Shown: in pieces, positions 35,560 to 45,868 of the stretch
Position numbering within the stretch: the stretch's first letter is position 1
Layout of the letters: every line of letters begins with the position of its first letter
From: Alphaproteobacteria bacterium
Lineage (GTDB): Bacteria > Pseudomonadota > Alphaproteobacteria > Rhodospirillales > Rhodospirillaceae
Direction of reading: 5' to 3'
Assembly: GCA_003246625.1 (NCBI GenBank)
Contig: QJZR01000002.1
Coordinates: 146,928 to 210,927 of the forward strand
Length of the DNA stretch: 64,000 bases
Notes under the pieces: generated by a model
What the model was told of the DNA's origin: nothing
The model's database searches: none
The model's input: only the letters and a program-made list of their open reading frames with translations
Program-made: the position numbers and the translations under genes

Positions 35560-35868
35560 GATTCCTTCCGCCGTTTGAGAATGGCGGCCTTCACCTTATG
35601 TCCGAGTCGGCCCACGGCTCAAGAGACGGATGCGATTTTCCTCGGAGGACGCGGGATTTCGCGGCCTCCGTCTCCCCCGGTTTCGCCGCGCCGCGGGCCA
35701 GCCGTCCTGCGGTTGGGGACGCGGACGATTTTTGCGGCTTCGCATTTTCTTTGGTTGACACGCCGCCGGATCGGACTAATTCAGATACTGTACCGTTTTA
35801 GTCCTGTATATGCGAACGATTCGCAATTGGGGCGGCGGGCCCGGAACGAACGGCCAGGGGAATACCCG
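35560..35868. other. Divergent intergenic region between nudF-like and suf operons
   Basis: These 309 bp must hold promoters in both directions. On the plus side a TTGACA (35755-35760) is followed by TAATTC (35777-35782) at a 16-bp spacing, and the Isc-like box at 35785-35809 overlaps the start-site region. No small gene is seen. Confidence 0.6.
35755..35809 (+). promoter_or_regulatory. suf promoter with IscR type-1-like operator
   Basis: TTGACA at 35755-35760 marks a -35 element. The 25-bp stretch 35785-35809 begins ATAC, contains TTTTAGTC and ends GTAT. It agrees with 20 of 25 positions of the E. coli type-1 IscR consensus. A separate perfect inverted repeat GGACTAA/TTAGTCC (35773-35779 and 35798-35804) overlaps it. 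This is the expected binding site for the Rrf2 regulator encoded directly downstream. Confidence 0.6.
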
Positions 35869-36348
35869 ATGCTGAGAGTCAACAAATTGACGGACTATGC
35901 GGTGGTGGTGCTGTGCGACCTGTTGCGCGGCCAGGCGCTGCGTTCCGCCGCCGATCTGTCGGCCTCGTCGGGGGTGCCGCTGCCCACCGTGGCGAAGATC
36001 CTGAAGCAGTTGACCAAGACCGACATCCTGCAATCGGTGCGCGGCGTCAACGGCGGATACGGGTTCGCCCGCGCGCCGCAGAACATTTCGATGGCCGAGG
36101 TGATCGAGGCCCTGGAAGGGCCGATCGCGGTGACCGGCTGCGCCGGGGATTCCGGGGAATGCTGCGAGTTGACCGACCAATGCCCGATGAGCGGCCATTG
36201 GACCGCGGTCAACGTGGCGGTGCGCGGGTCGCTGGCCGAGGTGCGGCTGATCGACATGCTGCCCGAGGCGCGTTTCATGGACCCCGATGACCTGTCTTCC
36301 AACATCGCGGCGCGTCATGCGCCCGCGGCCCAGCAGGCGCAAGCGTAA
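35869..36348 (+). CDS. Rrf2 family SUF operon regulator
   Basis: This 159-residue winged-helix repressor has an N-terminal HTH (about 25-60: AADLSASSGVPLPTVAKILKQL) and the Rrf2 block VRGVNGGYGFARAP. The cluster-binding region holds Cys91, Cys98, Cys99, Cys105 and His110, consistent with a [2Fe-2S] sensor like IscR but with a six-residue first spacing. This pattern fits the SUF-system regulator family found at the head of alphaproteobacterial suf operons. It is the first gene of the suf operon, 15 bp before sufB, and probably autoregulates through the upstream box. Confidence 0.92.
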   Translation: MLRVNKLTDYAVVVLCDLLRGQALRSAADLSASSGVPLPTVAKILKQLTKTDILQSVRGVNGGYGFARAPQNISMAEVIEALEGPIAVTGCAGDSGECCELTDQCPMSGHWTAVNVAVRGSLAEVRLIDMLPEARFMDPDDLSSNIAARHAPAAQQAQA

Positions 36349-36363
36349 AGGAGCGAACGACCG

Positions 36364-37821
<1,458 letters not shown>

Positions 37822-37849
37822 CGTGCATCAAGAAAAACGGAGCAAGAAA

Positions 37850-38605
37850 ATGGCCAATGGCTTGGTAATCAAGGATCTGCACGTCAACGTCGGTGAGCGG
37901 GAAATTCTGAAGGGGATTTCGCTTTCGGTCGAGCCCGGCAAGGTGCACGCGATCATGGGGCCCAACGGTTCGGGCAAGAGCACTCTGGCGCACGTGATTT
38001 CCGGCCGTCCGGGGTACGAGGTCACCGGCGGTTCGGTGGAATTCAACGGCGTCGACGTGCTGGAGATGGAGCCCGAGGAACGGGCCGCCGCCGGGTTGTT
38101 CCTGGCCTTCCAGTATCCGGTGGAAATTCCCGGGGTGACCAACACCGTCTTCCTGAAGACCGCGCTCAACGCCCAGCGGAAGGCGCGCGGCGAGGCCGAG
38201 ATGGACCCGATGGCCTTCCTCAAGTTCCTGCGCGACAAGGCGAAGCTGCTGCAACTGCGCGACGAGATGCTGAAGCGCCCGTTGAACGTCGGTTTCTCGG
38301 GCGGTGAGAAGAAGCGCAACGAGATGCTGCAAATGGCGGTGCTGGAGCCGAAACTGGCGATCCTGGACGAAACCGATTCCGGGCTGGATATCGACGCCCT
38401 GCGCATCGTCGCCGAGGGGGTGAACGCACAGCGTTCTCCCGAGCGGTCGTTCCTGGTGATCACCCATTATCAGCGGCTGCTGGATTACATCGTGCCCGAC
38501 GTGGTGCACGTGCTGGCCCATGGCCGCATCGTCGAGACCGGCGACGCCGACCTGGCCCGGCGCCTGGAAAAAACCGGCTATGCCGACTACACCCCGGCGG
38601 CGTGA
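37850..38605 (+). CDS. sufC: Fe-S assembly ATPase SufC
   Basis: This 250-residue ABC-type ATPase drives conformational change in SufBCD. Walker A is GPNGSGKST, the SufC-specific Q-loop region FLAFQYPVEIPGVTN is present, the signature is FSGGEKKRNEM and Walker B is LAILDETDSGLDID. There is no membrane domain, as expected for SufC. The ATG at 37850 is used (GGAGCAAG upstream) rather than one nine codons earlier that overlaps nothing conserved. Confidence 0.97.
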   Translation: MANGLVIKDLHVNVGEREILKGISLSVEPGKVHAIMGPNGSGKSTLAHVISGRPGYEVTGGSVEFNGVDVLEMEPEERAAAGLFLAFQYPVEIPGVTNTVFLKTALNAQRKARGEAEMDPMAFLKFLRDKAKLLQLRDEMLKRPLNVGFSGGEKKRNEMLQMAVLEPKLAILDETDSGLDIDALRIVAEGVNAQRSPERSFLVITHYQRLLDYIVPDVVHVLAHGRIVETGDADLARRLEKTGYADYTPAA

Positions 38606-38618
38606 GGAGAGGCGAGCG

Positions 38619-39923
38619 ATGAGCCAAGGCGAACCCATCCTGCTGCAAGATCACGCCGCCCTGGCCGCGGCGTTGCCCGGCGCGCGGCATCCGGCGGTCG
38701 CCGCCCGGCGCGCCGAGGCGGCCGACCGCTTCCGGCGGCTGGGCCTGCCGCATGCCCGGGTCGAGGCGTGGAAGTACACCCGCCTGAAGGACCTGGAGGC
38801 GCTGCCCTTCGCCCGTGCCGAGGCGGTTCCCGCCACGGCGGTGCCCGACATCGGCCTGGGCGCCGTCGCGGCGCGCGTGCTGCTGGTCAACGGGCGCTTC
38901 GACGCGGCGGCTTCCGAATTGCCCGCGGTGCCGGGGCTGACGGTGCGTTCCCTCAAGGATTGCCTGGAGGCGGGGGACGCGGCGGTGCTGGAGCTTCTCG
39001 ACCGCGACGTGGACGAAACCCAGGCGCCGCTGGCGGCGCTGGCCGGTGCCTGGCTGGAGGACGGCGCGGTGCTGTCCGTCGACGCGGGCGTCGCGGTGGA
39101 CCTGCCGGTCGAGGTGGTCTGCCTGGCGGTGCCCGGCGAGGGCCCGCGCATCGCCTTTCCCCGTCTGGCGGTGATGCTGGGCGAGGGGGCGTCGCTGACC
39201 CTGGTCGAACGCTTCCATGGCCCGGCGGACGCCGTCTACGCGGTGGATGCCGCCACCGACATCGCCATGGGCGCGGGCGCCGCTCTCAATCATTACGTCT
39301 TGCAGGCGGAGGGGGCGGCCGCCACCCACGTTTCCGCCGCCCGCTGCGACGTGCCCGCCAACGGCCGCTACGAAGGCTTCATCCTGCAACTGGGCGGTCA
39401 CGTGGCGCGGCGGGAAACCCGGCTGCGGATGATGGGCGCGGGCGGCGACGCGAAGCTGAACGGCGCCTACGCGGCGACCGACGACGCGGTCTGCGACACC
39501 ACCACCGAAATCCGCCACGTCGCCGCCGAAACCACCACCGACCAGGTGTTCAAGGGCATCCTCGACGACCGGTCGCGCGGCGTCTTCCAGGGGCGGGTGA
39601 ACGTGCAGCGTGACGCGCAGCGCATCGTCGGCAACCAGTTGCACAACGCGCTTTTGCTTTCCCGCAAGGCCGAGGTCGACTGCAAGCCGGAGCTGCTGAT
39701 CTATGCCGACGACGTCAAGTGCAGCCACGGCGCGACCTGCGGCGAACTGTCGGAGGAGGAGATTTTCTATCTGCGTTCGCGCGGCATCGACGCGGCGACC
39801 GCCCGTTCCCTGCTGCTGGAGGCGTTCCTGGGCGCGGCCATCGACCTGATCGGCAACCCGCCGGTGAAGGCGGCGTTCGCCGCCCGCGCCGCCGAGTGGC
39901 TGGCCTTGCGGGGGGTGGCGTGA
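38619..39923 (+). CDS. sufD: Fe-S cluster assembly protein SufD
   Basis: This 434-residue SufB paralogue completes the SufBC2D scaffold. The N-terminal helical part includes HARVEAWKYTRLKDLEALPF. The C-terminal beta-helix ends with LLIYADDVKCSHGATCGELSE, a strongly conserved SufD signature, and the FYLRSRGID helix. GAGGAGAGGCGAGCG precedes the ATG. Its TGA overlaps the sufS ATG by one base. Confidence 0.96.
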   Translation: MSQGEPILLQDHAALAAALPGARHPAVAARRAEAADRFRRLGLPHARVEAWKYTRLKDLEALPFARAEAVPATAVPDIGLGAVAARVLLVNGRFDAAASELPAVPGLTVRSLKDCLEAGDAAVLELLDRDVDETQAPLAALAGAWLEDGAVLSVDAGVAVDLPVEVVCLAVPGEGPRIAFPRLAVMLGEGASLTLVERFHGPADAVYAVDAATDIAMGAGAALNHYVLQAEGAAATHVSAARCDVPANGRYEGFILQLGGHVARRETRLRMMGAGGDAKLNGAYAATDDAVCDTTTEIRHVAAETTTDQVFKGILDDRSRGVFQGRVNVQRDAQRIVGNQLHNALLLSRKAEVDCKPELLIYADDVKCSHGATCGELSEEEIFYLRSRGIDAATARSLLLEAFLGAAIDLIGNPPVKAAFAARAAEWLALRGVA

Positions 39924-41158
39924 TGGACGGCGCGACCCGTACCTTCGACGTCATGGCGGTGCGCCGGGATTTCCCGATCCTGGCGACCCAGGTGCACGGC
40001 AAACCCCTGGTCTTCCTGGACAACGCCGCCTCGGCGCAGAAGCCGGAGGCGGTGTTGCAGGCGATGGACGCGATGTACCGCACCTCGTACGCCAACGTGC
40101 ATCGCGGCATCTATGCGCTGTCCGACGCCGCCACAACCCGTTACGAGGCGGCGCGCGAGACGGTGCGGCGTTTCCTCAACGCCGCTTCGGCGGACGAGAT
40201 CGTCTTCACCTCGGGCGGCACCGACGCCCTCAACCTGGTGGCCCGCTGTTATGCCCAGGCGTTTCTGAAGCCCGGCGACGAAATCCTGGTCACCGAAAGC
40301 GAGCACCACTCCAACCTGGTGCCCTGGCAGATGGCGGCGATGGCCACCGGCGCGGTGGTGCGGCCGATCCCGGTGACCGACGCGGGCGAGTTCGACTTCG
40401 CCGCCTTCACCGCGATGCTGGGGCCGAAGGTCAAGCTGGTGGCGGTGGCCCACATGTCGAACGTGCTGGGCACGATCATGCCGGTCAAGCGCATCGCCGC
40501 CGCCGCCCATGCCGCGGGGGCGAAGATCGTCGTCGACGGCTGCCAGGGCGCGGTGCACTGCCGCGTCGACGTGCGGGACCTGGACGCCGATTTCTATGCG
40601 ATCACCGGGCACAAGATCTATGGCCCCACCGGCATCGGCGCGCTTTACGGCAAGCGGGAGATTCTGGAGACCCTGCCGCCGTACAAGGGCGGCGGCGACA
40701 TGATCGAGACGGTGACCTTCGAACGCAGTACCTGGGCGGAACCGCCCGCCCGTTTCGAGGCGGGGACGCCGATGATCGTCGAGGCGGTCGGCCTGGCCGC
40801 CGCCATCGACTACGTCGAGGCCCTGGGGGTCGAGGCGATCCACGCCCACGAGGCCGACGTGCTGGAACACGCCACCGCCCTGTTGGCGCGGATTCCGGGG
40901 TTGCGCATCATCGGCACCGCGCAGGAGAAGGGGGGCGTGATCTCGTTCGCGGTGGACGGGGCGCATCCCTCGGACATCGCGACGCTTCTCGATCAGCGCG
41001 GCATCGCGGTGCGGGCCGGGCATCACTGCGCCCAGCCCCTGATGGTGCGCATGGGGGTTTCGGCGACGACGCGCGCGTCGTTCGCCCTGTACAGCACCCG
41101 CGCCGAGGCGGAAGCCCTGGCGGCGGGGGTGGAACGGGCTCTGGCCCTGTTGCGGTAG
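39923..41158 (+). CDS. sufS: Cysteine desulfurase SufS
   Basis: This 411-residue PLP enzyme (class V aminotransferase fold) abstracts sulfur from cysteine. The PLP lysine is Lys231 (ITGHKIYGP), the histidine that stacks on PLP is in ESEHHSN, and the catalytic persulfide cysteine is Cys369 in RAGHHCAQPLM. The short catalytic loop and RASFALYST end mark type II (SufS) rather than IscS. SufE, its sulfur acceptor and activator, is encoded two genes downstream. Confidence 0.97.
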   Translation: MDGATRTFDVMAVRRDFPILATQVHGKPLVFLDNAASAQKPEAVLQAMDAMYRTSYANVHRGIYALSDAATTRYEAARETVRRFLNAASADEIVFTSGGTDALNLVARCYAQAFLKPGDEILVTESEHHSNLVPWQMAAMATGAVVRPIPVTDAGEFDFAAFTAMLGPKVKLVAVAHMSNVLGTIMPVKRIAAAAHAAGAKIVVDGCQGAVHCRVDVRDLDADFYAITGHKIYGPTGIGALYGKREILETLPPYKGGGDMIETVTFERSTWAEPPARFEAGTPMIVEAVGLAAAIDYVEALGVEAIHAHEADVLEHATALLARIPGLRIIGTAQEKGGVISFAVDGAHPSDIATLLDQRGIAVRAGHHCAQPLMVRMGVSATTRASFALYSTRAEAEALAAGVERALALLR

Positions 41159-41168
41159 GCATCGGAAC

Positions 41169-41645
41169 ATGACGGAAGGCAACGAGTTTTCCATGGACGA
41201 ATTCACCAAGCCGGAGGAAACCCAGCCGGCGGACAAGGAATGGGGCGACGAAATCGAGGACGCCTCGGCGGCGGCGGAAGCCACCGGCAGCGAGGATCTG
41301 GTGGCGCGCGCCGGTCTGCCGGTGCAGCCGGGGTTGCCTGTGATCGATTCCGACGAACCGATCATCGCCGCGCTGCGTCAGGTTCACGACCCGGAGATTC
41401 CGGTCAACATCTACGACCTGGGTCTGATTTACGACATCCTGCGTTCCGACGAGGGCGACGTGAAGGTGCGCATGACCCTGACCGCGCCGGGCTGTCCGGT
41501 GGCCGGGGAGCTGCCGGTCGAGGTGGCGGAAGAGGTCGCCCGGGTACGCGGCGTCGGCGTCGTCGAGGTCTTCATGGTGTGGGATCCGCCATGGTCCCCG
41601 GATTGCATGTCGGAAGGCGCACGCATGCTGCTGGACTATTTCTAG
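41169..41645 (+). CDS. sufT: SufT-like Fe-S assembly factor (MIP18/DUF59)
   Basis: This 158-residue protein has an acidic, probably flexible N-terminus (about 1-55) ahead of an MIP18-type domain. The signature DPEIPVNIYDLGLIYDI lies near 77-93. The cysteine motif is TAPGCPVAGELP, and the C-terminal segment WDPPWSPDCMSEGARM is typical of suf-linked DUF59 proteins. SufT acts in Fe-S cluster maturation of particular clients. It sits between sufS and sufE in the operon. The acidic N-terminal extension is longer than the minimal domain. Confidence 0.9.
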   Translation: MTEGNEFSMDEFTKPEETQPADKEWGDEIEDASAAAEATGSEDLVARAGLPVQPGLPVIDSDEPIIAALRQVHDPEIPVNIYDLGLIYDILRSDEGDVKVRMTLTAPGCPVAGELPVEVAEEVARVRGVGVVEVFMVWDPPWSPDCMSEGARMLLDYF

Positions 41646-41671
41646 GGTTCGGTTTCGGGGGATTTTCGACG

Positions 41672-42103
41672 ATGGATGCGACGGAGGGGCGGGTCGAGCT
41701 TGACGACCTGCGCGAGACTTTCGGGTTTCTCGACGACTGGGAAGAGCGCTACGCCTATATCATCGAGCTGGGCAAGACCCTGCCGCCGATGGACGAGGCA
41801 CTGAAGACCGAGGCGACCAAGGTGCGCGGCTGCACCAGCCAGGTGTGGATGATCGGCCGCGAGTTCGCCGACGGGCAGGGACGCCCCTGTCTGGAGATTG
41901 TCGCCGACAGCGACGCCCACATCGTGCGCGGCCTGATCCGCATTCTGCACATTCTCTATTCCGGGCGGCCGAAGGCGGAGATCGCGGCGCTGCCCGCCGA
42001 AACCTTCCTGCACGACCTGGGGCTGGACCAGCACCTCAGCCCCAGCCGCCGCAACGGGTTGTTCTCGATGGTGGAACGCATCCGGGCGCTGGCCGCCGCC
42101 TGA
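41672..42103 (+). CDS. sufE: Sulfur acceptor protein SufE
   Basis: This 143-residue partner of SufS accepts the persulfide on Cys54 (VRGCTSQVW) and passes it to SufB. Helical features LRETFGFLDDWEERYAYIIELG and the C-terminal LGLDQHLSPSRRNGLFSMVERI are characteristic. It is the last gene of the suf operon in this window. No A-type carrier (sufA) gene is seen in the operon. Confidence 0.95.
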   Translation: MDATEGRVELDDLRETFGFLDDWEERYAYIIELGKTLPPMDEALKTEATKVRGCTSQVWMIGREFADGQGRPCLEIVADSDAHIVRGLIRILHILYSGRPKAEIAALPAETFLHDLGLDQHLSPSRRNGLFSMVERIRALAAA

Positions 42104-42118
42104 CGCCGCCGGGGCGGA

Positions 42119-43753
42119 TCAGGCGAAGAGGGGGGCGATGTCCTGGGCAACGTTCTGCGGCGCAAGTTCGCCCTTGCCGAACAGATAGCCCTGCCCGAAA
42201 TCGATGTCGCAGGATTGCAGGAAGGCCATCTTTTCCTTGCTGTCGACCATCTCGCCGATGGTTTCGACCTTGAGCTCGCGGCAGAACGACCCCATCGCCT
42301 TCATGAAGGCGCGGCCGCGCACGGTGCCGATGGTGTTCGCCACCGCCGCGCCGTCCAGCTTCACCACGTCCACCGCCATCGCCGAAAGGTAGTTGAAGCT
42401 GGCGGCGCCCGCGCCGAAGTCGTCCAGGCAGATCGGTACGCCCTTGGACCGCAGGTGCTGGATGTAGATGTCGGCGGTTTGCAGGTCCTCGACCCGGGCG
42501 GATTCGGTCAGTTCGAAAATCAGGAAATCCTTGAGCCAGGGCTTCCGGCCCAGCAGTTCGTCGACGCGTTGCCGGTATCCGTCATCGAGCAGGGACTGCC
42601 CCGACATGTTGACCGCCATGCGGATCGACGTGCCCTTGGCGTGCTTTTCCAGCCAGTCCACGGTCTTCAGCATCACCGCGAAGTCGAAGCTGGAAATCAG
42701 GCCGGTTTCCTCGGCGAAGCAGATGTAGCGGTAGGGGGATTCGCCGAACTTGCCCTGGAAGCGGCTGAGCACCTCGTAATGGTGCACGCTGCCGTCCTTC
42801 AGGCTGACGATTGGCTGGAAGACGATGGAGAAGTTGGAATGGGTGACGACGTTGCGGAACATCGACACGGTCTTCACCGCTTCTTCCGCCAGGTCCGAGA
42901 AGTTGGCGTTGAGCGAGGACAGGGTCAGGTTGTGCCCGGCGGTTTCCTTGAACTGGTTGATGGCGAAGACGATGCCCTTGGCCAGATCCTCGGGGTCGAC
43001 GTCCTCTTGCCCGGTGATGGTGGCGGTGCGCACGTCCACCGTGTCCCGTTCGGTGATCGAGGCGAGCAGTGCCGCCAACTCGTCGCGCAGGGCGTCGATG
43101 TTGGTGGCGTCGGCGTGCACCAGGGCGTACTTGCCCAGCCCCATGGTGCCCGCTTCCTCTTGGCTGAGGGCCTGGGCATGCAGAAAGGAACTGATGGCGA
43201 GGCGGATGTTGCGCTGTTCGCCGCGGCTCATTTCGCCGAAGAGGTTCTGCAGGTCGGGAATGGAAATCAACGACAGCTTGGCGTCGCGGCGGCGGGCCAT
43301 GGCCTCGTTCGCCATGTCGCAGAAGGAATCCGCGTCGCAGAAGCCGTCGGCGTAGCTCATCGTCCGTTCCAGGTGGGCGTTGGGCATCAGCTTGAGGGAG
43401 AGGAAATAGCGCCCGACCGGGGAACCGGCCTCGGGCTCGGCGTAATAGCCGGCGATCTGGCAGATCTGTCCGCGGTGGTCGAAGCGCTCCACCGAGACGT
43501 AGAGATCCTGGATGCGTCCGTTGCTGTGCCGCGCGTGGGAAAGGACGGTGCGCGCCACCTGCCGTGCCTGGACCCCGAGAAGGTCGAGGAAATTCTTCCC
43601 GGTCAGACTTTCCGGCTGGCAACCGAACAGCACCTCGGTCACCCCTCCGGCAAAGAGAATCTCGAAGCGGTCGGTGATTTCGAAAAGAATTTCGCCCCAG
43701 CAGAACGCCAAGGAAACGAAACGGTCACGCGCCGACTGTTGACCTGAGCTCAC
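42119..43753 (-). CDS. PAS-like/EAL domain protein, putative c-di-GMP phosphodiesterase
   Basis: This protein has 544 residues from a GTG at 43753 (GGGAAA upstream); no ATG is available upstream in a sensible place. The N-terminal ~110 residues look PAS-like (GGVTEVLFGCQPESLTGKNFLDLL), and a helical middle follows. The EAL domain covers about 300-540: FQPIVSLKDG, EVL in place of EAL, AVNMSG, FELTESARV, LDDFGAGAAS, KLDG and FGQGYLFGKGE. Most metal and catalytic residues are kept, but the usual EGVE loop reads GEMVD. It is likely cytosolic, with no membrane segment. It is convergent with sufE and follows cheW, suggesting motility or biofilm signalling. Confidence 0.82.
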   Translation of the reverse strand: MSSGQQSARDRFVSLAFCWGEILFEITDRFEILFAGGVTEVLFGCQPESLTGKNFLDLLGVQARQVARTVLSHARHSNGRIQDLYVSVERFDHRGQICQIAGYYAEPEAGSPVGRYFLSLKLMPNAHLERTMSYADGFCDADSFCDMANEAMARRRDAKLSLISIPDLQNLFGEMSRGEQRNIRLAISSFLHAQALSQEEAGTMGLGKYALVHADATNIDALRDELAALLASITERDTVDVRTATITGQEDVDPEDLAKGIVFAINQFKETAGHNLTLSSLNANFSDLAEEAVKTVSMFRNVVTHSNFSIVFQPIVSLKDGSVHHYEVLSRFQGKFGESPYRYICFAEETGLISSFDFAVMLKTVDWLEKHAKGTSIRMAVNMSGQSLLDDGYRQRVDELLGRKPWLKDFLIFELTESARVEDLQTADIYIQHLRSKGVPICLDDFGAGAASFNYLSAMAVDVVKLDGAAVANTIGTVRGRAFMKAMGSFCRELKVETIGEMVDSKEKMAFLQSCDIDFGQGYLFGKGELAPQNVAQDIAPLFA

Positions 43754-43889
43754 GGCTTTCCCATCAATTTGTCCGCCTCTTCCCCCGGTTTTCCCGCCGG
43801 AGGGAAGGGATGGCCGTTCCCCCTTCACTTCCCCGAACTTTAGAGAGTCTTGGTGAAAATGCCTAGGGTCCTGTGCGTGCAGACGACTT

Positions 43890-43927
43890 AAATCAAAAAG
43901 AAAGCGGCGCGGGAAAAACCGCGCCGC
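43890..43927 (-). terminator. Rho-independent terminator after cheW
   Basis: On the minus strand, GCGGCGCGG/CCGCGCCGC (9-bp stem, AAAAA-type loop) is followed by TTTCTTTTTGATTT. It separates cheW from the EAL gene, so the two are probably not one strong transcript. Confidence 0.9.
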
Positions 43928-43959
43928 CGTCGTCCGTTGCCATCGGTTTCCCGATGGGG

Positions 43960-44445
43960 TCAGCGGCCCGCGATGCCCAGCAGGGAATCGATGTCGAGCA
44001 GGATCAGAAGCTCTTCCTCCAACTGGATGACGCCCGCGGAAATGCTGCGCCAGCGCTGGTCCAGGGTGGTGGGGTTGTTCTCGATCCGCTCGGTCGGCAT
44101 GCTGATCACCGCGCCGACGGAATCGACCTTCAGGCTGTAAAGCTCGGCCCCCTGTTCGACGGTGACGCACATCGGCGAGCTGCCTTCCGGCGGTGGCTTC
44201 AGGCCCAGGCACTGGCGCACGTCGACCACGGTGACGATGCGTCCGCGCAGGTTGATCGCACCCGCGATTTCCGAGGGAGCCAACGGAATATGCGCGATTT
44301 TTTCCGGGATCAGGATGTCCTGGACCCGTTCGACCGGGATGCCGAAAAGCTGTTTCGCCACGTAGATGGTGACGAAAACCTGTTCGTCGGATTGCGCCGC
44401 TACGGCGCTGTGGCGGCCCGGGGTCGTCGTCGTCAGTTGGTTCAT
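43960..44445 (-). CDS. CheW-type chemotaxis scaffold protein
   Basis: This 161-residue CheW-domain protein couples chemoreceptors to CheA. The two-lobed fold is indicated by QVFVTIYVAKQLFGIPVERVQDI, the signature IAGAINLRGRIVTVVDVRQCLGL, and ELYSLKVDSVGAVI. Its ATG at 44445 lacks a strong Shine-Dalgarno. It stands alone, away from a che operon. The receptor-like gene at 56633 could be one of its partners, but that is speculation. CheV is excluded because there is no receiver domain. Confidence 0.92.
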   Translation of the reverse strand: MNQLTTTTPGRHSAVAAQSDEQVFVTIYVAKQLFGIPVERVQDILIPEKIAHIPLAPSEIAGAINLRGRIVTVVDVRQCLGLKPPPEGSSPMCVTVEQGAELYSLKVDSVGAVISMPTERIENNPTTLDQRWRSISAGVIQLEEELLILLDIDSLLGIAGR

Positions 44446-44847
44446 CGCTGCAAGGCCATTCGCGGTTGGGGCGATGCACGTTCCGGTCCGCGGCGAGCCC
44501 GCCGAAAAGCCGTTCCATGCTTCATTGATTACCCGACAATGCCGCCGGTTTGTCAACCGGAAATGGGGAAAAACCTTGGTGTTGCCCAGGGTTGGCGGGG
44601 TTTTTGAAGAACCGTTCCCAGCTTTCCCTGCAACCGAAAAACGACACTTTCCGGCAGAAGTCGTGGCGTGCCCGCGAAAACTGTTGCCTGCGTGACGCGC
44701 CTGTGCATTGATTCGGCGCAATGCGGAAAACGCAAAAAATAACGACCCCCCTGTGGTGAAACGCCTGTTGATCGGTCCCCGAGCCGAGTTCGGTTCGGAA
44801 GGTGCCGGTATGGCCATTGTAAGTGACGAGAAAACGAGGAGTTTCCA
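44446..44847. other. Divergent intergenic region between cheW and dgcN
   Basis: These 402 bp have a relatively AT-rich stretch at 44696-44760. AGGAG is the dgcN ribosome binding site (about 44837). No RNA gene, clear palindrome or convincing small gene was found; two ~100-codon minus-strand ORFs here lack binding sites and family resemblance. Confidence 0.5.
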
Positions 44848-45852
44848 ATGCAAATCAAACGGCCCTATGCGCTGTTTCTGGGGGATGCGCCGGATCAGCT
44901 GGCGGCGAAAACGGCGGGCGGCATCGCCGAGTGGCGGGCCGACTGGTGCGTCGGGCAGGTTCGCCTGCCGGATTGCAAGGCTGATCTTGGCATTACCGAC
45001 CTGAGCGTGGAGGCCGCCGCCAAGGCCGGGGCGAAGACCCTGGTCGTCGGCGTCGCCAACCGTGGCGGCGTGATCGGCGGCGCCTGGCTCGACACCATTC
45101 TGAAGGCGATCGACCTGGGCATGGACATCGCCGCCGGGCTGCATCAGCGCCTGGCCGACGTGCCGGAGATCAAGGCCGCCGCCGACGCGCGCGGGCTTCA
45201 GCTGTTCGACGTGCGCCATCCGGCGCAGGCCTTCGCCGTGGCCGCTGGCAAGCGTCGCCCCGGCAAGCGTCTGCTGGCGGTGGGCACCGACTGCTCGGTG
45301 GGCAAGATGTACACCGCGCTGTCCCTGGAGAAGGAGATGAAGGCGCGCGGCATGAAGGCCGACTTCCGCGCCACCGGCCAGACCGGCATCTTCATCGCCG
45401 GGTCGGGCGTGTCGATCGACGCGGTGGTCGCCGACTTCATCTCCGGCGCGGTGGAATGGCTTTCCCCCGCCAACGACGCCGATCACTGGGACGTGGTCGA
45501 GGGGCAGGGTTCCCTGTTCCACGCCTCCTACGCCGGTGTCAGCCTGGGCCTGATTCACGGCTCGCAGCCGGATGCCCTGGTCCTCTGCCACGATCCGGTG
45601 CGCGACCACATGCGCGGCCTGCCGGACTATCGCCTGCCGGATATCGAATCCTGCATGGAACTCAACCTGATCCATGCCCGTCACGTCAATCCGCGTGCGA
45701 AGTTCGTCGGCATCTGCCTCAACACTTCGGCGATGTCGGCCGAAGCCGCGGCGGAGATGAAGGACAGCCTGTCCGACATCTTCGATCTGCCCTGCGTCGA
45801 CCCGTTGAAGGACGGCGTCGGCCCGGTGGTCGACCGCCTGGCGGATCTGTAA
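44848..45852 (+). CDS. dgcN: DUF1611 family protein, DgcN-like (D-glutamate N-acetyltransferase)
   Basis: This 334-residue protein has a P-loop-like segment GTDCSVGK at 146-153 and the typical DUF1611 blocks ATGQTGIFIAGSGV, VVEGQGSLFHASYAGV and SQPDALVLCHDP. DUF1611 proteins paired with a dipeptide-epimerase-like partner have been described as DgcN, which N-acetylates D-glutamate as the first step of a D-glutamate catabolic pathway. The partner is immediately downstream here, 16 bp away. Assignment rests on family and gene pairing; D-amino acid specificity is not visible in the sequence. Confidence 0.82.
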   Translation: MQIKRPYALFLGDAPDQLAAKTAGGIAEWRADWCVGQVRLPDCKADLGITDLSVEAAAKAGAKTLVVGVANRGGVIGGAWLDTILKAIDLGMDIAAGLHQRLADVPEIKAAADARGLQLFDVRHPAQAFAVAAGKRRPGKRLLAVGTDCSVGKMYTALSLEKEMKARGMKADFRATGQTGIFIAGSGVSIDAVVADFISGAVEWLSPANDADHWDVVEGQGSLFHASYAGVSLGLIHGSQPDALVLCHDPVRDHMRGLPDYRLPDIESCMELNLIHARHVNPRAKFVGICLNTSAMSAEAAAEMKDSLSDIFDLPCVDPLKDGVGPVVDRLADL

Positions 45853-45868
45853 GGGGCGCGGCCGGACA

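Noticed and set aside
41050..41090. Apparent loss of the catalytic cysteine in SufS (SATTRAS segment versus MCRAS in E. coli)
   Set aside because: Counting residues shows the catalytic cysteine is the one in GHHCAQPLM (Cys369), which is present; the downstream Cys in E. coli is not the catalytic one.
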